Source: Thermus igniterrae ATCC 700962
GTDB lineage: Bacteria; Deinococcota; Deinococci; Deinococcales; Thermaceae
NCBI RefSeq assembly: GCF_000376265.1
Contig: NZ_AQWU01000073.1
Span: forward strand, 35,375-99,374
Length of the DNA: 64,000 bases
Direction of reading: 5' to 3'
Notes under the pieces: generated by a model
Told to the model about the DNA's origin: nothing
Database searches by the model: none
The model's input: only the letters and a program-made list of their open reading frames with translations
Part shown: in pieces, positions 43,425 through 50,523 of the stretch
Position numbering within the stretch: position 1 is the stretch's first letter
Layout: each line of letters begins with the position of its first letter
Program-made: the position numbers and the translations under genes

Positions 43425-44024
43425 TCACACCTCCAGGGAAAGGGGCCTCAGGGCCCCCGTGGGGCAGACCTGCACGCAGTTGCCGCAGAAGACGCAAGGG
43501 GTTTCCGGCAGGGGGCGGTCCAGGGGGGTGGTGGGGTGGGCCAAAAGCCCCCGCCCCTCCATGGCCAGGGCGTAGACCCCCATAATCCCGTCCCCGCAGG
43601 CGTCCACGCAGCGGCGGCAGTTCACGCACCGGGCGTAGTCCCTGAGGAAGAAGGGGTTGTCCCGGAGGGCCTCCCGCCCTTTTCGCCTGGGCACCTCCCC
43701 CCAGCGTTCGGGCTCTCCCCCGTATTCCTCCAGCAGGGTCCTGAGCTCCGGGGCCAGGGAGAGGTCGGTGGTGAGGAAAAGCCACTCCAGAAGCGTTTTG
43801 CGCAGGGCCCTGAGTTCTTCCGTCTCCGTCCGCACCTCCAGCCCCTCCCTGGCCTCCGTGGCGCAGGCAGGGACCAGCCTGCCATTGGCCTCCACCAGGC
43901 ACAGGCGGCAGAGGCCCCGGGTCTCCGTCTGGGGGTGGTGGCAGAGGGTGGGGACCCTGGCCACCTCCAGGAGAAGCGCCCCCTCCTTGGTTTCCACCTC
44001 TTGCCCGTCTACCCTAAGCCGCAC
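43425..44024 (-). CDS. Iron-sulfur subunit of NAD-linked formate dehydrogenase (reduced NuoG/HoxU-like)
   Basis: 199 aa, starting at GTG 44024 after GGAGGTGG. The N-terminal [2Fe-2S] domain has C28, C39, C42 and C54 as in NuoG. The segment after it, where NuoG has its His-Cys [4Fe-4S] ligands, contains none (LLEWLFLTTDLSLAPELRTLLEEYG). Then two ferredoxin-type [4Fe-4S] motifs follow: CVNCRRCVDAC and CVFCGNCVQVCP. It would wire the catalytic subunit to the flavin subunit. It overlaps the NuoEF-like gene by 11 bp and is followed at once by fdhA. Confidence 0.87.
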   Translation of the reverse strand: MRLRVDGQEVETKEGALLLEVARVPTLCHHPQTETRGLCRLCLVEANGRLVPACATEAREGLEVRTETEELRALRKTLLEWLFLTTDLSLAPELRTLLEEYGGEPERWGEVPRRKGREALRDNPFFLRDYARCVNCRRCVDACGDGIMGVYALAMEGRGLLAHPTTPLDRPLPETPCVFCGNCVQVCPTGALRPLSLEV

Positions 44025-45480
44025 CTTCCACCTCCAGCAGGCTCTGGTAGGCCCAGTGGGCGGACTGGCCTAGGCCGCAGAGGCTTCCTTTGAGGGTGGC
44101 CGCCAGGTCCGCCAGGAGCTTGGGGTCCCGTTCCCGGCGCCGTACCATCTCCAGCTGCACGGCGGTGCCCAGGGGGCAGGGGAAGCACTTGCCGCAGGAC
44201 TCCTCCCGGAAGAAGTGGGCCAACCCCTCCAGGACCTCCCAGAGGTCCACCCCCGGCCCGAAGGCCACCAGGGCTCCGGCCCCCAAGGGTAGCCTCTCCC
44301 GGTAGCGCAGGGGGAAGGCTAGGTCCCGGGTGAAGACGCCGGCCGCCCCGCCCAGAAGGACCGCCTGGACCTCTGCGGCTCCAGCCCGCCTCAGGGCCTC
44401 CCCCAGGAGGGTGCCCAGGGGGAGCTCGTAGAGGCCAGGTTCGGCCACGTCCCCGCTAATGGAGAAGAGCTTGGGCTCTTTTTGCCGCCAGGCCGCCGGG
44501 CCTTCCCGCAGGATGAGGGGGAGGTTGGCCAGGGTCTCCACGTTCTGCACCAGGGTGGGCCGCCCCCAAAGCCCCCGCTCCACGGGGAAGGGGGGTTTGA
44601 GGCGGGGCTCGGCCCGCCGGCCCTCCATGGACTCCAAAAGGGCGGTTTCTTCCCCGCAAATGTAAAGCCCGCCGCTTGGGAAGACCTCCACGGGCAAGGG
44701 GAGAAGCCCCGCCTCCCTGAGCTCCCCGATGGCCGCCTCCAGCCCCAGGATGGCCGCCTGGAACTCCTCCCGCACGTAGAGGTAGACCCTTTCCGCCCCC
44801 ACGGCCAAGGCGGCCAGCAGGGCTCCCTCCAGGACCAAAAAGGGGTGGTGCTCCAGGAGGAAGCGGTCCTTGAAGTTGCCGGGTTCGGACTCGTCCGCGT
44901 TCACCACCACGTACTTGGGCGGCTGGCCCTGGGCTACGGCCCGGAGCTTCAGGTGGGTGGGGAAGGCGGCCCCGCCCCGGCCCAGGAGGCCTGCCTCCTC
45001 CACCGCCCGGACCACCCCTTCGGGGGTGAGGAGGCCTTGCCCCAGCCTCTTTAGGGCCTCTAGCCCTCCCAGGGCCCGGTACCCCTCGAGGTCCAGGATG
45101 GGCTCAGGGGGAAGGAGCCGGCCTCCCTTGCCCAGGGCGAAGGGTAGGCGGAACTCCGAGAAGGGAACGAGCTGGCCCTGCCACTCCACGTAGCGTTCCT
45201 CCGGGGTGAAGCGCAGGTAGACGGGGGCCAAGGCCTCGAGGCCCAAGGGGGGATAGGTGCCCTCCGCCTCCCGCAGGAGCGCCTCAAACCCCCGGGCCCG
45301 CGCCACGGGGTCGTCCACCAGAAGCCTTCCCTGGGGAAGGCCCCGGTAGCGGGGGTAGTAGCGCACCACCCCCCAGGCCTGGGCCAGGGGGACCCCGGCG
45401 AGCCTGGCCGCCTCCGCCACCTTGGCCTCCGTGAGGGGAAGGCGGGCGTCCAGGAGGGGCAGGAGGCTTGGCTTTTCCAT
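44014..45480 (-). CDS. NuoF-like flavin subunit fused to a degenerate NuoE domain
   Basis: 488 aa. The C-terminal 350 residues are NuoF/FdsB-like: FMN loop GRGGAAF at 167-173, NADH site ADESEPG at 195-201, VQNVETLAN, and a [4Fe-4S] site with C429, C432, C435 and C468. The first 75 residues resemble the helical start of NuoE (AARLAGVPLAQAWGVVRYYPRYRG). About 40 residues then follow that lack all four [2Fe-2S] cysteines of a thioredoxin-like NuoE, so the fusion has lost that cluster. It passes electrons between NAD(H) and the formate dehydrogenase. It starts 18 bp after galK, with no clear separate promoter. Confidence 0.88.
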   Translation of the reverse strand: MEKPSLLPLLDARLPLTEAKVAEAARLAGVPLAQAWGVVRYYPRYRGLPQGRLLVDDPVARARGFEALLREAEGTYPPLGLEALAPVYLRFTPEERYVEWQGQLVPFSEFRLPFALGKGGRLLPPEPILDLEGYRALGGLEALKRLGQGLLTPEGVVRAVEEAGLLGRGGAAFPTHLKLRAVAQGQPPKYVVVNADESEPGNFKDRFLLEHHPFLVLEGALLAALAVGAERVYLYVREEFQAAILGLEAAIGELREAGLLPLPVEVFPSGGLYICGEETALLESMEGRRAEPRLKPPFPVERGLWGRPTLVQNVETLANLPLILREGPAAWRQKEPKLFSISGDVAEPGLYELPLGTLLGEALRRAGAAEVQAVLLGGAAGVFTRDLAFPLRYRERLPLGAGALVAFGPGVDLWEVLEGLAHFFREESCGKCFPCPLGTAVQLEMVRRRERDPKLLADLAATLKGSLCGLGQSAHWAYQSLLEVEGAA

Positions 45481-45498
45481 GTCTATAGCTTAAGCCCC

Positions 45499-46542
45499 TT
45501 AGAGGAGTTGGAGCTGGGGAAAGCGGGCCTCTAGGGCCTCCTTGAAGGCCGCGTACCCCTCCTCGGGCACCAGGGCCACCACCGCCCCCCCAAACCCCGC
45601 CCCGGTGAGCTTGGCCCCGTAGGCCCCGGCCGCCAGGGCCGCCTCCACCAGGGCGTCCAGCTCGGGGAGGCTCACCTCGTAGTCCCGGGAGAGGGAGCGG
45701 TGGCTTTGGGTCATGAGCTCCCCGAAGGCGCGGGCGTCCCCCCGCCGCAGGGCCTCCACCCCCTTAAGCACCCGGAGGTTCTCGCTCACCACGTGGCGCG
45801 CCCGCCTGTCCAGGGGGGAGGGAAGGCTTTCCACCAGGCAGAGGTCGGCCACGTCCCGAAGCGCCCGCACCCCAAGCCGCCGCGCCGCCTCCTCCGCCTC
45901 CCTTCGCCGCTCGTTGTACCCCGCCTCGGCCAGCCGCCGCTTCAGGCCCAGGTCCAGGACCGCCACCCGGGTGCGGGGGGGGAGGGGGAGGTTCTCGTGG
46001 GCCAGGGTGCGGGTGTCCAGGAAGAGGGCCTTGCCCACTTCCCCCAGGCTGGCCACCATCTGGTCCATGAGGCCGCAGCGCACCCCCACGTACTCCACCT
46101 CGGCCTTCTGTGCCAGGAGGGCCACCTCCTGGTCGGAGAGGGGGAGGCGGTAGAGGGCGCGGAGGGCCTTGAGGGCGGCCACCTCCAAGGCGGCGGAGCT
46201 GGAAAGCCCTGCCCCCATGGGCAGGCGGCTTCGCACGTAGAACCGGGCCCCGGGCACCTCGTGCCCCGAGGCCCTCAGAGCCCAGACCACCCCCAGGAGG
46301 TAGTCCAGGAAATCCCCCTGGGGAGGGCTTTGCAGGGGCCTGGCCCTGAGTTCCCCCAGGTTCTCGCTGTAGGCCTCCACCTGCCCCTGGGCGGGGGCAG
46401 CCTCCACCTGGGTGAAGTAGGGCACCGGGGTTGGGAGGACGTACCCCTCCTGGTAGTCCGTGTGCTCGCCCAGGAGATTCACCCGCCCCGGGGCCTGGGC
46501 GCTGGCCTCGGGGAGGAGACCGAAGACCTCCTTGAAGCCCAT
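45499..46542 (-). CDS. galK: Galactokinase
   Basis: This 347-aa GHMP kinase phosphorylates galactose at C1. The GalK signature GRVNLLGEHTDYQEGYVLP, ATP loop LPMGAGLSSSAALEVAAL, catalytic Asp region CGLMDQMVASLG and C-terminal GAKLTGAGFGGAVVAL are intact. Length is a little under the usual 380. It lies 7 bp after the zinc-binding protein gene and 18 bp before the formate dehydrogenase genes, an unusual position since no galT, galE or galactosidase is nearby. Confidence 0.95.
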   Translation of the reverse strand: MGFKEVFGLLPEASAQAPGRVNLLGEHTDYQEGYVLPTPVPYFTQVEAAPAQGQVEAYSENLGELRARPLQSPPQGDFLDYLLGVVWALRASGHEVPGARFYVRSRLPMGAGLSSSAALEVAALKALRALYRLPLSDQEVALLAQKAEVEYVGVRCGLMDQMVASLGEVGKALFLDTRTLAHENLPLPPRTRVAVLDLGLKRRLAEAGYNERRREAEEAARRLGVRALRDVADLCLVESLPSPLDRRARHVVSENLRVLKGVEALRRGDARAFGELMTQSHRSLSRDYEVSLPELDALVEAALAAGAYGAKLTGAGFGGAVVALVPEEGYAAFKEALEARFPQLQLL

Positions 46543-46549
46543 GCCTCCA

Positions 46550-47389
46550 TTATGGGCAAAGGGCCTTCAGGTTGTGGTCCAAGAGGGCCAGGTAGCTGGG
46601 CACCTTCTGGTCCAGGGTGTCGGTGTAGAGGACGGCCACCCGGGCCCCCAGGGCCTCGGCTAGGGCCTTGAGGGCGGTGCCCCGGTACTGGGGCTCGGCC
46701 AGGAGGAGGCGCACCCCTTCCCGCCGGGCCCGTTCCACCAGGGTCAGGAAGCTCCGGCTCCCCACCTCCTGGGCCCCCCCATGGCTCAGCACCCCCACCA
46801 CCTGGAGGCCGTAGCGCCGGGCGAAGTAGCGGAAGGCGTCGTGCTGCACCACCACCTTGGTGCCCTTAAGGCCGCAGGCCTGGAAGGCCCGGTCCCGCCT
46901 TTGCACCTCCTGGCGGAAGCGCTCCAGGCTGGCCCGGTACTGGGCCTGGCCCTGGGGGTCCAGGGCGGAAAGCTCCCGGGCGATGGCCTCCGCGTAGCGC
47001 AAGGCGTAGGTGGGGTCCAGCCAGAGGTGGGGGTCGCAGGGGCCATGGCCGTGGCCGGGCTCCTCGAGGCAGATGAGGCCCGGCTGGCCTTCTCCCAGCC
47101 GCACCACCTTGGCCCCTTTGGGCAGGAGGTTTTGCAGCTTGGGAAGGAAGGGCTCGAGGCCAAGCCCGTTGGCGAAGAGGAGCCGGGTTTGGGAGAGGGC
47201 CTTGGCAGTGGCCGGGGTGGGTTCAAAGGTGTGCGGGTCGGCCCCCCGGGGCACCACCTCCACCACCTGGAGGCGGCCTGCCCCCACCTGGCGCACCAGG
47301 TCCGCCAGGATGGGGGTGGTGGCGGCCACGGGGACTTGGGCCAGGGCGGGGGCCAGGAGGAAGCCGAGGAGGGCGGGGAAGGGTCTCAT
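46550..47389 (-). CDS. znuA: Zinc/metal ABC transporter substrate-binding protein (ZnuA family)
   Basis: 279 aa, with a Sec signal (FPALLGFLLAPALA). Family pattern: AATTPILADLVRQVG, PRGADPHTFEPTPA with a metal His, a short His loop GHGHG, DPHLWLDPTYALRYAE with a second His, VVVQHDAFRYFARRYGL with a third, and YTDTLDQ. The short His loop and four-ligand arrangement fit zinc or manganese. No ZnuB/ZnuC genes are adjacent. Two palindromes lie directly before its ATG, consistent with repression by a metal-sensing regulator. Confidence 0.88.
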   Translation of the reverse strand: MRPFPALLGFLLAPALAQVPVAATTPILADLVRQVGAGRLQVVEVVPRGADPHTFEPTPATAKALSQTRLLFANGLGLEPFLPKLQNLLPKGAKVVRLGEGQPGLICLEEPGHGHGPCDPHLWLDPTYALRYAEAIARELSALDPQGQAQYRASLERFRQEVQRRDRAFQACGLKGTKVVVQHDAFRYFARRYGLQVVGVLSHGGAQEVGSRSFLTLVERARREGVRLLLAEPQYRGTALKALAEALGARVAVLYTDTLDQKVPSYLALLDHNLKALCP

Positions 47390-47390
47390 G

Positions 47391-47419
47391 GCAATATTGA
47401 TATTGCGTTATCACATAAC
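47391..47419 (-). promoter_or_regulatory. Tandem AT-rich palindromes before znuA (metal-regulator operator candidates)
   Basis: GCAATATTGATATTGC (47391-47406) is a perfect 7-2-7 inverted repeat one base from the znuA ATG. GTTATCACATAAC (47407-47419) is a perfect 5-3-5 repeat directly abutting it. The second resembles Zur-type boxes (GTTATA-type arms). These AT-rich palindromes stand out strongly in this GC-rich sequence. The transcription start would lie within them, so binding should block znuA. Confidence 0.72.
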
Positions 47420-47463
47420 CGTCAAGCCCCTCACCCATAGGGGCCCTGGGGTTCCCCCGGGGA

Positions 47464-47469
47464 TATAAT
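47464..47469 (+). promoter_or_regulatory. -10 box (TATAAT), leaderless type, for the aminotransferase at 47478
   Basis: A perfect TATAAT ends 8 nt before ATG 47478; CCGGACAA between them is not a ribosome-binding site. Confidence 0.65.
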
Positions 47470-47477
47470 CCGGACAA

Positions 47478-48797
47478 ATGGACCTGAAAGCCCTTCACAA
47501 AAGGCACGTCCTCACCCCCTGGGTGGCCCAGGCCCCCCTGGACCCCCCGATGGTGGTCCGCGGGGAGGGGGTCTGGCTCTACGACCAGGAGGGGCGCCGC
47601 TACCTGGACCTTTCCGCCGGCCTGGTGGCGGTGAACCTGGGCCACGCCCACCCCCGCATGGTGCGGGCCATCGCCGAGCAGGCGGGGGTGTTGGCCTACG
47701 CCGCCCCCAGCCTCTTCCACGACAAGCGGGCCCTTTTGGCCAAGGCCCTTTCCGACATCTCCCCTTGGCCTGAGGGGGGACGGGTGTTCTTCACCCCCTC
47801 GGGGGCGGAGGCCAACGAGGATGCCCTCAAGTTCGTCCGCCACCTGACGGGCCGCCCCAAGGTCCTGGCCGCCTACCGTTCCTTCCACGGAGGCACCCAC
47901 GGGGCCGCGGCCCTCACCGGGGAGAACCGTCGCTGGCCCGCGGAGCCGGCCATCCCCGGGGTGGTGCACTTCTTCGCCCCTTACCCCTACCGCAGCCCCT
48001 TCTACACGGAAGACCCAAAGGAGGAGGCCCGCCGGGCCCTGGAGCACCTGGAAAGGGTTCTCCTCCACGAGGACCCCAGGCGGGTGGCCGCCATCTTCCT
48101 GGAGCCCGTGGTGGGGTCCAACGGGGTGATCCTCTATCCGGAGGGCTACCTGGAGGGGGTGCGGGCCCTCTGCGACCGCCACGGCATCCTCCTGGTCTTT
48201 GACGAGGTGATGACCGGCTTTGGCCGGGTGGGGGCCGCTTTCGCTGCGGAGCGCTTCGGCGTGGTGCCCGACCTCATCACCTTCGCCAAGGGGGTGACCT
48301 CGGCCTACGTGCCCCTGGGCGGGGTCCTGGTGCGGGAGGGTCTGGCCCGGCACTTTGACGAAACCCCCCTGCCCACCGGCCACACCTACTCGGGCCACCC
48401 CCTGGCGGTGGCCGCGGGGCTTGCCGCCCTTAGGACCTACCAGGAGGAGGGGATTTTCGCCCGGGTCCGGGCCATGGAGGGCTTCTTCCTGGAGGCCTTG
48501 AAGGACCTGGCCCGGCACCACCCCCTCATCGGGGACGTGCGGGGCCTGGGCGCCTTCTACGCCCTGGAGCTGGTCCGGGACCGGGAGACCAAGGAACCCC
48601 TTTCCCCCTGGCACGGGCCCTTCAGCCCCCCCATGGCCGCCCTGCTCAAGGCCCTTCTCCAGGAAGGGGTTTACCTTTTGGCCAAGCACAACATCCTGGT
48701 GGTGGCCCCGCCCCTCACCATCGCCGAGGCGGAGTTTCTGGAGGGCCTGGAGCGCCTCTCCCGCGCCCTGAGGCGGGTGGAGGTGGAGGCCCTCTAG
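47478..48797 (+). CDS. Class III aminotransferase (omega-amino acid:pyruvate type)
   Basis: This 439-aa PLP enzyme has VWLYDQEGRRYLDLSAGLVAVNLGHAHP, SGAEANEDALKF, FHGGTHGAAALTGENRRW and LVFDEVMTGFGRVG, with the PLP lysine in LITFAKGVTSAYVPLGG. The sequence is nearer to taurine/beta-alanine:pyruvate aminotransferases than to GabT. It is divergent from znuA and followed by a PF09818 ATPase that has its own promoter. Substrate is not fixed by the sequence; an amine such as beta-alanine, taurine or a polyamine product is likely. It is a third class III aminotransferase in 11 kb. Confidence 0.87.
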   Translation: MDLKALHKRHVLTPWVAQAPLDPPMVVRGEGVWLYDQEGRRYLDLSAGLVAVNLGHAHPRMVRAIAEQAGVLAYAAPSLFHDKRALLAKALSDISPWPEGGRVFFTPSGAEANEDALKFVRHLTGRPKVLAAYRSFHGGTHGAAALTGENRRWPAEPAIPGVVHFFAPYPYRSPFYTEDPKEEARRALEHLERVLLHEDPRRVAAIFLEPVVGSNGVILYPEGYLEGVRALCDRHGILLVFDEVMTGFGRVGAAFAAERFGVVPDLITFAKGVTSAYVPLGGVLVREGLARHFDETPLPTGHTYSGHPLAVAAGLAALRTYQEEGIFARVRAMEGFFLEALKDLARHHPLIGDVRGLGAFYALELVRDRETKEPLSPWHGPFSPPMAALLKALLQEGVYLLAKHNILVVAPPLTIAEAEFLEGLERLSRALRRVEVEAL

Positions 48798-48817
48798 GGA
48801 GAACCCCTTGGGGTCGG

Positions 48818-48823
48818 TAAAAT
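48818..48823 (+). promoter_or_regulatory. -10 box (TAAAAT), leaderless type, for the PF09818 ATPase
   Basis: TAAAAT ends exactly 6 nt (all C) before GTG 48830. The spacer cannot act as a ribosome-binding site, so the GTG is probably the first transcribed codon. Confidence 0.6.
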
Positions 48824-48829
48824 CCCCCC

Positions 48830-50506
48830 GTGCGTTCGCTGTCCGACCTCCTTGACAAGCTGGCAACCCTCGAGGGCAAGCCCTATCCCTTCTACAAGGA
48901 CCTGAAGGGCACCTGGCAGGGGGAGGGATTTGTCCTGAGGTTCGTCCACGTGCAGGGGGACCCCTTCGCCGCCCCCAGCATCCTGGAGGTCCGCTACCCT
49001 CCTTCGGCCCTCTTAGGGCTTAGGGTCTACACCCGCCCCGAGGGCCGGGTGGCGGTGGAGGACTTCCTCCTGAGGAGCCTCAAGGCCCGCCTCCGCCACC
49101 TTCCCTCCGTGGGGGGAAGCGGCCACTCCGGCCAGGTGCGGGTGGAGGTGGAAAGCCCCAAGGTGCTGAAGCGGGCCGGGGCCCACCTCTCCCCGGGGGG
49201 GCTTTTCCTGAGGCTCCGCCTGGGCCTGCCCGCGGTGGGAAGGCGCATCCTGGGCAAGGAGGCCAGGGGGCTTTTCCAGGCCCTGCTGCGGCACCTTCGG
49301 GACTTCCTCCCCGAACTGGACCAGCAGGCCCTTCTCCGCCACGTGCGCCAGGTGGAGGACTTCGCCCACATCCAGGAGCGCCTGGAGGCCCAGGGCCTGG
49401 TGGCCTTCGTGGGGGAGGGGAGCCTCCTTCCCCGGGAGAGCGGGGTGAGCCAGAGGCCCCTGCGGGGGGCCATCCCCTTCCAAAGCCCCCCCTCCTTGCG
49501 GGTGGGCTTCCGGGTGCCCCACGCCGGGGAGGTTTGGGGCATGGGGCTTCCCCAAGGGCTCACCCTGATCACCGGGGGCGGGTTCCACGGCAAGACCACC
49601 CTCCTGGAGGCCCTGGTCCACGGGGTCCATCCCCACGTACCCGGGGATGGGCGGGAGTGGGTGGTCACCCATCCCCTGGCCCAGCGGGTGCAGTCGGAGG
49701 ACGGCCGGAGCGTCAGGGGGGTGGACCTGCGCCCCTTTGTCCACGGCCTGCCCCTGGGCCAGAGCACCGCCTTCTTCTCCACCGAGGACGCCTCGGGCTC
49801 CACCAGCCTGGCGGCGGCCATCCTCGAGGCGTTGGAACTAGGGGCCCGGGTCCTCTTTCTGGACGAGGACACCTCCGCCACCAACCTCCTGGTGCGGGAC
49901 GCCCGCATGCAGGCCCTGGTGCGCCAGGAGACCCTCACCCCCCTCCTGGACCGGGTGGGGGACCTCAAGGCCCTGGGGGTGAGCCTGGTCCTGGTGGTGG
50001 GCGGGGTGGGAGACTACCTGGACCTGGCGGACACCGTGGTCCTCCTGGAGGCCTACCGCCCCCGCGAGGCCACCCAGGAGGCGAGGCGGGTGGCCCAAAG
50101 CCACCCCACGGGCCGGGTCTTCGGCGAGCCCCAGCATCCCCTGATCCTCCGCTCCCGGGCCCCCTTGCCCGAGAGCTTTGACCCCAGGCGGGGCCGCAAG
50201 GCCCGGGTGCGGGGACGGGGCCTCCGGGAGCTCCTCTATGGGGAGGAGGTGGTGGACCTCTCAGCCCTGGACCTCTTTGAGAACGCCCAGGTGCGGACCA
50301 TCGGCGCCCTGTTTCGCCGCCTCCAGAACCTGGCCGATGGCCAGACCCCCCTCCGTGCCCTGGTGGAGGGCCTCCTCGCCGCCGAACCCTTTCCCGACCT
50401 CTTCCCCCTGGAGGAGGCGCCCGAGCTGGCCTGGGTCCGCCCCCTGGAGCTGGGGGCGGCGGCCAACCGGCTCAGGGCCTTGGAGGTGCGGCAGGTGGGC
50501 CCGTAG
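48830..50506 (+). CDS. Predicted ABC-class P-loop ATPase (PF09818 family)
   Basis: 558 aa. An N-terminal region of about 240 residues is followed by the ATPase core: Walker A GGGFHGKTTLLEAL near 248, STEDASGSTSLAAAILEALELG near 320 as the ABC-type signature, and Walker B VLFLDEDTSATNLLVRDARM near 340, then SLVLVVGGVGDYLDLADTVVLLEAY. This matches the uncharacterised bacterial ATPase family whose trypanosome relative (MRB1590) binds RNA. No membrane segments are present. The start is GTG on a leaderless promoter. Neighbours give no clear hint; nucleic-acid work is the most likely role by family. Confidence 0.85.
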   Translation: MRSLSDLLDKLATLEGKPYPFYKDLKGTWQGEGFVLRFVHVQGDPFAAPSILEVRYPPSALLGLRVYTRPEGRVAVEDFLLRSLKARLRHLPSVGGSGHSGQVRVEVESPKVLKRAGAHLSPGGLFLRLRLGLPAVGRRILGKEARGLFQALLRHLRDFLPELDQQALLRHVRQVEDFAHIQERLEAQGLVAFVGEGSLLPRESGVSQRPLRGAIPFQSPPSLRVGFRVPHAGEVWGMGLPQGLTLITGGGFHGKTTLLEALVHGVHPHVPGDGREWVVTHPLAQRVQSEDGRSVRGVDLRPFVHGLPLGQSTAFFSTEDASGSTSLAAAILEALELGARVLFLDEDTSATNLLVRDARMQALVRQETLTPLLDRVGDLKALGVSLVLVVGGVGDYLDLADTVVLLEAYRPREATQEARRVAQSHPTGRVFGEPQHPLILRSRAPLPESFDPRRGRKARVRGRGLRELLYGEEVVDLSALDLFENAQVRTIGALFRRLQNLADGQTPLRALVEGLLAAEPFPDLFPLEEAPELAWVRPLELGAAANRLRALEVRQVGP

Positions 50507-50523
50507 CATGGGGGTGTAGACCC

